DNA from: Phoronis australis | Taxonomy: Eukaryota > Phoronida > Phoronidae | Reading direction: 5' to 3' | Length of the DNA: 24,391 nucleotides | Assembly: GCA_002633005.1 (NCBI GenBank) | Contig: NMRA01000162.1 | Coordinates: 340,049-364,439 of the forward strand | Shown: positions 18,241 through 24,391 of the stretch, piece after piece | Numbering within the stretch: the first letter of the stretch is position 1 | How the letters are laid out: each line of letters begins with the position of its first letter | Translations under genes and position numbers: made by a program | Notes under the pieces: generated by a model | Databases searched by the model: none | Told to the model about the DNA's origin: nothing | What the model saw: only the letters and a program-made list of their open reading frames with translations

Positions 18241-18596
18241 TGTAGATCCACAAGCAGGCTTCACAGCTCTTCTAGCACATTGTGCATCAACACAAGATTC
18301 TGAATGGAGGTGGGACTTTCCAAGTATCTCTACCGGCGGCAGTAATCCCAAAAACATGTTCCGATCTCTCGAATCAGGGTTTGTCTTCACTGGCTAACTC
18401 GAAATGCTGATGCAGTGCGTTCAATGAAATGGAGCTGTTCTACTTTTGACGACTTGTACCCGAGTTTTGTCAATCATGAGGTCATCGAAGCATGCCTAGC
18501 GGTCACGCGCGGCGAAATATTCGGCAACAATGCTGTCTTCAGCGTAGCAGCGCACCGATACCGTAAGCTACAGTATGATCGTAAGAAGACCACGTC
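18241..18596. other. No clear gene; possible upstream hAT sequence
   Basis: The minus strand may hold further decayed hAT coding sequence, but no block is convincing. The plus-strand frame 18415-18615 carries no motif. Confidence 0.3.
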
Positions 18597-18794
18597 TCAC
18601 TATGCCGTCACTTAAATTACGGAGCGTAAGGGCTACGTTAAAATGTAAAAAGGTGGTTGGCTGCGCCTACGTGCGCCCACGTGCCACTATACTGTAACTT
18701 ACGGTGCGGAGGCGATACGTTAAATTGCAAAAAGGTGGTTGGCTGCGCCAACGTGCGCTTACGACCCACTACGGCACTGTGAGTTATCGCCGCC
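18597..18794 (+). repeat. 82-bp tandem repeat, two and a half units
   Basis: Units at 18631-18712 and 18713-18794 share AAAAAGGTGGTTGGCTGCGC and the surrounding ACGTTAAA and CACTA words. The part before 18631 (from about 18597) matches the second half of a unit. The units are GC-rich and hold ACGTGCGC words; a CACGTG palindrome is at 18678-18683. The block ends about 360 bp before the transporter start codon, so it could act as a promoter-proximal element, but that is inference. Confidence 0.75.
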
Positions 18795-19156
18795 GACTAC
18801 AGACTTGACGACAAATACGTCATATTTCCGTTTAGCTCTTATTGACAACTGAAAACCAGCGTCATATTGGTCCGAATGTATGCACTATATACTCTAACTC
18901 ATCGTAGGTGTAGTATTCAGAATTGGATCGTACATGTACGTAGGTCGGCAGGTCATCGCCCGAGGCTGACTTGTAAACAAACCGAAGACTATCACAAGAG
19001 CGGTGAACCGGCATACATGTATTTTATGTGCGTTGGAGTAAGCATTGTGTATAAGTAAGCATTATGCTCATTGAATTTTATTACGCAGGTGCAAGGCTCC
19101 AGACACCACATCGCTGTCTCTCGGGAACCTAGCCAGGAACTTTAGGAAGCAACGAA
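18795..19156 (+). promoter_or_regulatory. Upstream / 5' untranslated region of the transporter gene
   Basis: No coding frame with a motif. A possible acceptor (TTATTACGCAG, AG at 19087-19088) lies 70 bp before the start codon, so the first coding exon may be preceded by a separate non-coding exon. A TATA-like CTATATACTC sits near 18889. Both are weak. Confidence 0.3.
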
Positions 19157-19346
19157 ATGGAATCTAGCGTGAACAGTATTTACAGCTGGGTGGTGTGCTT
19201 TGCATCTTTCTTTGTCAACATGGTCTTGGACGGGACTCTCTTCTCATTTGGTCTTTTCTACGTCGAATTGCGGGAGTACTTTCAATGCAGCGAAAGCCAG
19301 GCGGCTTTGCCAGGCTCCTTGATGTACGGAATGGCATTCTTAGCAG
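19157..19346 (+). CDS. SLC16/monocarboxylate-transporter-like protein, coding exon 1
   Basis: Start of a proton- or sodium-linked monocarboxylate-transporter-type carrier (major facilitator superfamily, plasma membrane). The ATG at 19157 has G at -3 and G at +4. Residues 1-64 give TM1 (about 10-33, SWVVCFASFF...FSFGLFYVEL), a loop with SESQAALPGS, and the start of TM2. The arrangement F(G/S)xF then a few residues then SWxxS/SQxx...G matches the SLC16 N-terminus. The usual (D/E)G(G/S)(W/F)(G/A)W motif before TM1 is absent; NSIYSW stands there. The exon ends GCAG|GTAAAA in phase 1. The closest member cannot be chosen by eye. Confidence 0.85.
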
Positions 19347-19669
19347 GTAAAAGGCTTATAATTTGGTATCCGCGTTACTATACCTCTGGAAACGTGTGCC
19401 CTTAGACAATTCTGATTAGCTGACATAAAACTGACCGACTTCGCGATGGGATATTGTATCTAAATAATGAAAATAGTGTATAACTGCATCATCTAGCATG
19501 ACCCCGCCAAAATCATAACAATACTAGGTTTTCTTAGAAACATCAATGGCCTACTGAGTAAGCCTTTTTGGGGGTTATCGTTCGACATGTGGATTTCCCT
19601 TGCAGAGTAAGTTCTCGCACTAATAAACTGTCTGACTTGCCTGGCTACTGTAGTGCCTACAATAATTAC

Positions 19670-19950
19670 AATAGTATTTTTTCGCTTGGTTCTCGACTGT
19701 ATCTCCGAAATACCTTGCCGGATCTTGAAATTTGGCAAGTGTATTTCTATGAACATGAAATCGCATGAACACGACTTTCAAACGCATATCATTGTACGTC
19801 CTATTGGCAACTTTAGTTTTTTGTCGTGTGTATCTGTATCTTCGGAGCTCCTTGACGGATTTCATGAAATTTCACAAATATTTTTTTCTATTCAAAAGAC
19901 AAGGGATTTGACGTATTCTGCGCCACCTAGCGTCCATTTTTATTATGCGT
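19670..19950 (+). repeat. Dispersed copy of the ~150-bp repeat family
   Basis: Contains, in order, CTGTATCTCCGAAATACCTT, GCCGGATCTTGAAATTTGG, a CGACTTTCA word, TCCTATTGGCAACTTTAG, TGACGGATTTCATGAAATTT and GCGCCACCTAGCG. This is the same order as in the tandem block at 13985-14915. It lies inside intron 1 and has no tandem partner. The CTCF-like boxes here (19794-19807, 19920-19933) are degenerate. Confidence 0.75.
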
Positions 19951-22900
19951 ACAAAACAAATTGTGGTCGCATATAGTCGTCCGGCGTCCGTTCTTATCTT
20001 TGTTTGACGAACCATGATGACGAAATCTGTTACAGAATTACACGGTGGGGATGTTCCGGCATCAGTCGATTTTCGAATAAATTATTATTTAGACTACAGT
20101 GGCTCTCCCTGCTGATTATTTTAGTTTTAGACATAAAATTCTTTGTCTATTAGTTTTCACCAGTGATGCTCAAGCGCTTGGTCAATATCTGCTGCGTTTA
20201 TTTTCAGGAGGATCGACACTACATCACAACCTAACTGAATACTAGCTGTTAAGTTGTCTCTTCTTTCTATAGGACCTAACTGGTCCGAAGTTTCGTTGGC
20301 GTCGAAGACATCTCTTTCCACTTTCTATTTGAATGAATTAAACCAAGAAATGAAGGAATCATACAGCATTCTGGTTGTCTGCTCACATAGTCCATATTTT
20401 CAAACGCAAATATACTGTAGTCAGTCCAATCCGGCCTGACCAACAAGTGTGGTTGCTTCTGTTACGTTCATCAAGTCTATCAGCGATTCTGTCGCAAATC
20501 ATTCCTCTGCAGACGTAATGCTGGTTGATGCCGTGTACTATAATTTCAGCACCACATTGTCTAAACAGTCTGTGAATATTTGCCTGCACGGGCTAGCTGT
20601 TGATTGTTTCACTATCCTCCTTTGTCCAATGGCGGATACGACAAATAAGTTGCCAGCCGAAGGGAACATGAGCAGACTAGAGGGAAAATCAAGGACCTTT
20701 CTTGACTCCAGAACCTTTCTTTCATTGCTATTTTCCACTTTTGCACGAATAAGAGTTTACTCAGCCGCCTTCTGTACTCTTTTCCTCTCCCTCTTACACC
20801 CAACCCGCCAGCATGAGGCCAGTCTTTACCCACAAAGAAGCAGACGTCGCAGACGTCTCACTCTACAACTACATGTGTATGCCGATTGCAAAAAACTTCC
20901 TGAGCATCAGAATCTTCAGTGATGTCACGGGCGGCCCTATGATTTTCTGGACAACGTAAAACAGAAAGGTGGCGCTGTGATTCCTCGGACATCAATGGCA
21001 TTATTCGACGGTTAAGCCTCAAAAAGTAATACTGTTTGACACTAAAGCTCCCAAAATATTTCCATTTGTTCCGATCTATAACGACGGTCTCAAGGCGGCA
21101 ATGAAACCAATTGAAGGTCCATTGGTGGGGCACCGATTTTAGGTGTGCGTCTCACAATGTACTGTAACACCTTTGCAAATTTTTCATTACATCTATTTGA
21201 ACATGGGCAGGCGTTCATAGGAGGTGCACTATAAGGCGGGTTATGTAGGTATATGCATGGTTTTACTCTAGTGACTAATCAGTGTCACAATAGGACCATC
21301 TTGTCAAAACGGTCTTTATTTGGTTAATATGATATGTCACTAGCTCAATAAAAATTTCAAATATTTTTGCGCTTGATTTGTTTTTGGTTATCGTTGCAAA
21401 CCCTTTTGGCGCTAGTTTTAGTCTTGTAAAGCTTTCTACGCCAATCCAATGAGTCCTTGGTCGAAGAATTATCTAATCGACCGACAATCAGGCGAAAACC
21501 GGGAAATTCCGCGCGGCGCAAGTGTCAAAAATCACCAATCGGTACCACGCCAGGAAAAATAAAGGTTTTGTGAGGCTAGATCGATCTTATCAATCGCTGC
21601 AGGGTCAGTCGCGAGAATAGGCGTGCCGTCGCTGAGCGATTTCCAACGGATGCTGAGCCCATACATGTATGTGTTCACGATTGTCTTTTAAATGCTGTCT
21701 CAGTGTCGAGCTAGCATCGGCTTAGCCTCTTACAATGTCTTCGTCACGCATCAAACCGGGTCGATGGCTCGGGTGACGACCGTGTTGATTGTGATGTCCG
21801 GGTGATTTTAATCAACTCGAATGTAGCGGCCCATTTAATAGACACGAGATGCCGGTTGATAGTAGTTGACGTCGACCAACTCCGACTGGTAATTGACCCT
21901 CAGATCACTGGACAACCACCGGTCAGTAGTACTGATGAAACAACATGGTACGGTACACAGTGTCTGTGCATGTGATGCCCACAATTAAACTGAAGACAGC
22001 TGATCCATTTTATCAAACTATTGCGACAACCTGCGATAGCGGATCTTACGACATTAAAGTACCGTATAATAGATTCCTAGAAACCATCAATCGAATTCTG
22101 TGATTGAGGTTTTCAGAGTTCATACTGGGTCGTCGTCGATTAGTTAATGATTACCCCCACGGTGAATGACATACCGCATTATGTGAACGCAGTGAACCAA
22201 TAAACGAGTTTGATCTTTGACCACCTGCCGAATCCCCTCAACCAAAATAGCATGTACTGACGGCCGATAGGAGCAGCGACCCATGACCACGAGCTTGCAG
22301 TGGATTGCCTTAAAGCCTTTTTATGACCTTCAGATATTTGCCAATACATATTTGTGTACGTGACAGTAAAATAAGGCGAAGGACAACGTAGTTATTGAAA
22401 CCCTGTTGACGGTGAATTGCACTGTTCTTTAATAGCGCAACAAAACCTAAGTTCACATTTTCACATTTCCCTCACACCACAATAACAGTTGCAAAACATT
22501 CAGTGGATGAAAAAAATCACCGATGTGTTCAAGAGTGTCATTTGCCAACATTTTTTTGAAAACAGTATGACTTGGAAACTATGTACTCACAGGCAAAAAC
22601 AGTATAATTCTGTTAAAATCCAACGTTTTCTCAACTTCAGACACAACAATGTTTTTAGCTGATTGTGAGGCTATTTCGACTACTCATATTCCATTACAAA
22701 ACAAGAAGGTGATCGGTAACACATCTTTTCACACCACTGCCGGTACGTTGATTCATTTTAAGAGCCGGACAAGGGACATGGAAAATGTTTCGAAAAATCG
22801 CATAAAATTTGGGCTAGCAAACTCTGAATACTCCTGGTCGTCACCTGCAGTAGGCCTACAGCAAAACCCGGTGGCGAAATGAATTCTCCCACGTGCACTC

Positions 22901-23244
22901 AAATATTGACTTCCGGACAATCGTTTACATAGGCCTGAACGATGCAAGCTTAAGACCCTCAAGGGTTGTAGTAAATTTTTTACCAATAACGCTGATTCAC
23001 AAGTCTTAACAAACACTATGGGCAAATTGCACTTTTAAATTGCTAATAGTATTTCGTCCTCTTGTATTATGGTGGCTGCTTAAGATATAGCGCCGCATGC
23101 GCAGTAATACATGTTACAAAATTCAGGCGATGGGACCACCTGAACCCGTATTCGGACTGACGAGAAACAAACCTGTAATAGTTTTTAAAACGCATGCATG
23201 ACATGTCGAAAGACTCACGTGCAGCTGTAAAGTTAGACAGTGGC

Positions 23245-23278
23245 CACAGTCTCTGCTGGCTCCGCAATAGAGACTGTG
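23245..23278. repeat. Perfect 10-bp hairpin in intron 1
   Basis: CACAGTCTCT (23245-23254) and AGAGACTGTG (23269-23278) are exact complements around a 14-nt loop. Confidence 0.6.
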
Positions 23279-23573
23279 AATCTCCTTAGACGCTTCATAC
23301 GCCGGAAGATTTTCGGGATGTATGGCTCGCACTGACTAAAATATCAATGCTGTGTTGTTATAAACACTTTTTGCGCACAGAGGGACACCTTAAGAGGCCA
23401 TCGATGTATTTAATGCCTTCCAACTCGAACGCGTTATCAAACTTTACTTCGAGCACTCCCTCGTTCAGTTCCCAAAATCAGTAACTCACCATTTTTAATA
23501 CTTTCCTCCGTCTGGGGATATGGCGTCATGGCATGGAACATGATGTCTTTTGGATCCAAGGACATTGTAGCAA

Positions 23574-23672
23574 TTGAAACACCCCGTCGCAAAGCAGTAC
23601 AAATTTACCGTCATTTTGATACACGAAAGATGTTAAGACGCGGTTTATGCCAGTAGGTTGAAACACCCCGTC
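23574..23672. repeat. 15-bp direct repeat pair
   Basis: TTGAAACACCCCGTC at 23574-23588 and again at 23658-23672, 84 bp apart, with no obvious similarity in between. Could be the ends or target duplication of a very small insertion, or chance. Confidence 0.4.
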
Positions 23673-23866
23673 CGCATTACATGGAATTCGCCAGTGGAGC
23701 CGAGTGCCAGTTTTCATGGTCACCGGCTGGCGGGTTAGTCAGTTTATATGGCGCTGGTATTTCGAAAGAGTTTTTTATTAGTCATACATCTAGGCTACAA
23801 GTTCTATGTAAGGGCTTTGCGTATTCAATGTATGTTGTGATCTTGGATGTGTCATTATCCTTTCAG

Positions 23867-24010
23867 GGCCGATGGTGAGCGTTGTCGTAAATCGTTTTGG
23901 CTGTCGCGCAGCTACAACGCTGGGCGGTATTGTCTCCGCCGCCGGACTGATTTGCTCAAGTTTATCCACCCGCATAGAAGTGTTAGTGTTTTTCTATGGC
24001 ATCGTTGGAG
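23867..24010 (+). CDS. SLC16/monocarboxylate-transporter-like protein, coding exon 2
   Basis: 144 nt that join exon 1 in phase: the split Gly codon is completed and PMVSVVVNRFGCR follows. This is the end of TM2 and the short basic TM2-TM3 loop, where SLC16 proteins have N(R/K)FG(C/A)R. TM3 (about residues 80-97, TTLGGIVSAAGLICSS) comes next and TM4 begins (EVLVFFYGIVGG). The exon ends GGAG|GTGAGT in phase 1. Both ends have consensus splice sites. Confidence 0.88.
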
Positions 24011-24266
24011 GTGAGTGTGTCTATTTCCTTACAGATAACATTTTGTGTTCACCAGTTAGATTCGGAAATATCTGAAAAGGTGTTTTCATTCAAAAGGCAC
24101 AACTAAACTTGCAAACCATTCGTTCATAGGTGTCCATGAAACATGAAACCCATTTACAAAAGTGGATCTGCTATGTCTGCAGGCAGTCTTGTGAGTTTGC
24201 TTTCGTGATTGGATTTACGTTTTATCTACCATTAAGTCACAGAAGTGTTATATGGTGCTTCTTCAG
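24011..24266 (+). other. Intron 2 of the transporter gene
   Basis: 256 bp with GTGAGT at 24011 and TTCTTCAG ending at 24266. The frame 24130-24372 reads mostly through this intron in another frame and is not a gene. Confidence 0.85.
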
Positions 24267-24368
24267 GTATTGGGATGAGTCTGTTGTTCATACCGTCCCT
24301 GATGATAGTGAGTTTATACTTCAAGGAAAAGAGGGCCCTGGCGAACGGCATCGCAACCTGTGGATCAG
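24267..24368 (+). CDS. SLC16/monocarboxylate-transporter-like protein, coding exon 3 (gene continues)
   Basis: 102 nt that complete TM4 (IGMSLLFIPSLMIV) and give YFKEKRALANGIATCGSG at about residues 129-146. This fits the second SLC16 signature YFxK(R/K)RxLAxGxAxAGS, between TM4 and TM5, with Cys in place of the usual Ala. The exon ends TCAG|GTAAAC in phase 1, so three exon ends in a row have the same phase. The rest (TM5-TM12) lies beyond the window. No stop or frameshift is seen, so the gene looks intact as far as visible. Confidence 0.88.
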
Positions 24369-24378
24369 GTAAACATTA

Positions 24379-24391
24379 GGGGGGGGGGGGG
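24379..24391. repeat. Poly-G run at window end
   Basis: An uninterrupted G tract about 10 bp inside intron 3 fills the last bases of the window. It may be the start of a longer mononucleotide repeat or a contig-end artefact. Confidence 0.6.

Larger units (their letters stand above)
19347..23866 (+). other. Intron 1 of the transporter gene (4.5 kb)
   Basis: GT at 19347-19348 and AG at 23865-23866 after TTATCCTTTCAG. It holds a diverged copy of the ~150-bp repeat family (19670-19950), a perfect 10-bp hairpin (23245-23278) and a pair of 15-bp direct repeats (23574 and 23658). The plus-strand frame 20449-20922 (GTG-led, 157 codons) and the minus-strand frame 20383-20589 have no known motif and are probably chance. 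Nothing recognisable lies between about 20.9 and 23.2 kb. Confidence 0.8.

Noticed and set aside
20449-20922. 157-codon plus-strand frame inside transporter intron 1
   Set aside because: It starts at GTG rather than ATG, has no recognisable domain and a mixed composition, and there are no convincing splice sites that would include it in the transporter.
24130-24372. Plus-strand 80-codon frame overlapping exon 3
   Set aside because: It runs through intron 2 and reads exon 3 in the wrong frame. The in-phase SLC16 signature is in the other frame.

Overview
The window is eukaryotic and almost certainly metazoan. It has spliceosomal introns with GT..AG ends, a multi-exon membrane transporter gene, long gene-free AT-leaning stretches, and degenerate copies of several animal transposon groups (Kolobok-type, hAT, Penelope-like, Ty3/gypsy-type). 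Frequent tacatgta-like words and this transposon mix suggest a marine invertebrate, but the species cannot be fixed from sequence alone. Nothing bacterial or viral in layout is present: no operons and no CRISPR.

Layout. (1) 1-463 is the right end of a DNA transposon cut by the window edge, with TTAA at its end. Next to it is a possible pair of small exons (about 468-532 and 894-1004). (2) 1.3-7.9 kb is mostly featureless, with one unassigned 121-aa ORF at 4261-4626. (3) 7.94-8.75 kb holds the broken reverse transcriptase/RNase H part of a Ty3/gypsy-type retroelement. (4) 8.75-12.0 kb has no clear gene but several strong hairpins, a GC-rich hairpin cluster near 10.2-10.35 kb, and a short TATA/intron/AATAAA module near 11.0-11.25 kb. 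(5) 12024-12686 is a short, 5'-truncated Penelope-like element with a GIY-YIG remnant, inverted arms and a 13-bp target duplication. (6) 13.15-13.30 kb is a small hAT-type MITE candidate. (7) 13458-13840 is a hairpin followed by a ~20-bp minisatellite. (8) About 13985-14915 is a ~455-bp higher-order tandem repeat made of ~150-bp monomers, each carrying a CTCF-like box. (9) 14986-16676 is a complete-ended 1.69-kb Kolobok-type transposon with ~160-bp inverted repeats and TTAA flanks. It carries the N-terminal part of a THAP transposase on + and, facing it on -, an ORF with the P2X7-receptor C-terminal type cysteine domain. (10) 17.0-18.3 kb holds a second MITE candidate and a broken hAT transposase on -. 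(11) 18597-18794 is an 82-bp tandem repeat. (12) 19157 to the end is the 5' part of an SLC16/monocarboxylate-transporter-like gene on +: three coding exons, a 4.5-kb first intron and a 256-bp second intron, running off the window.

The only convincing host gene is the SLC16-like transporter; nearly everything else recognisable is mobile-element debris. The most interesting object is the Kolobok-type element. Its two convergent ORFs (THAP transposase and P2X7-type cysteine-domain protein) appear to have been joined by an internal deletion. A second copy in the same orientation lies at the window start. All calls rest on reading motifs by eye; no database search was possible.
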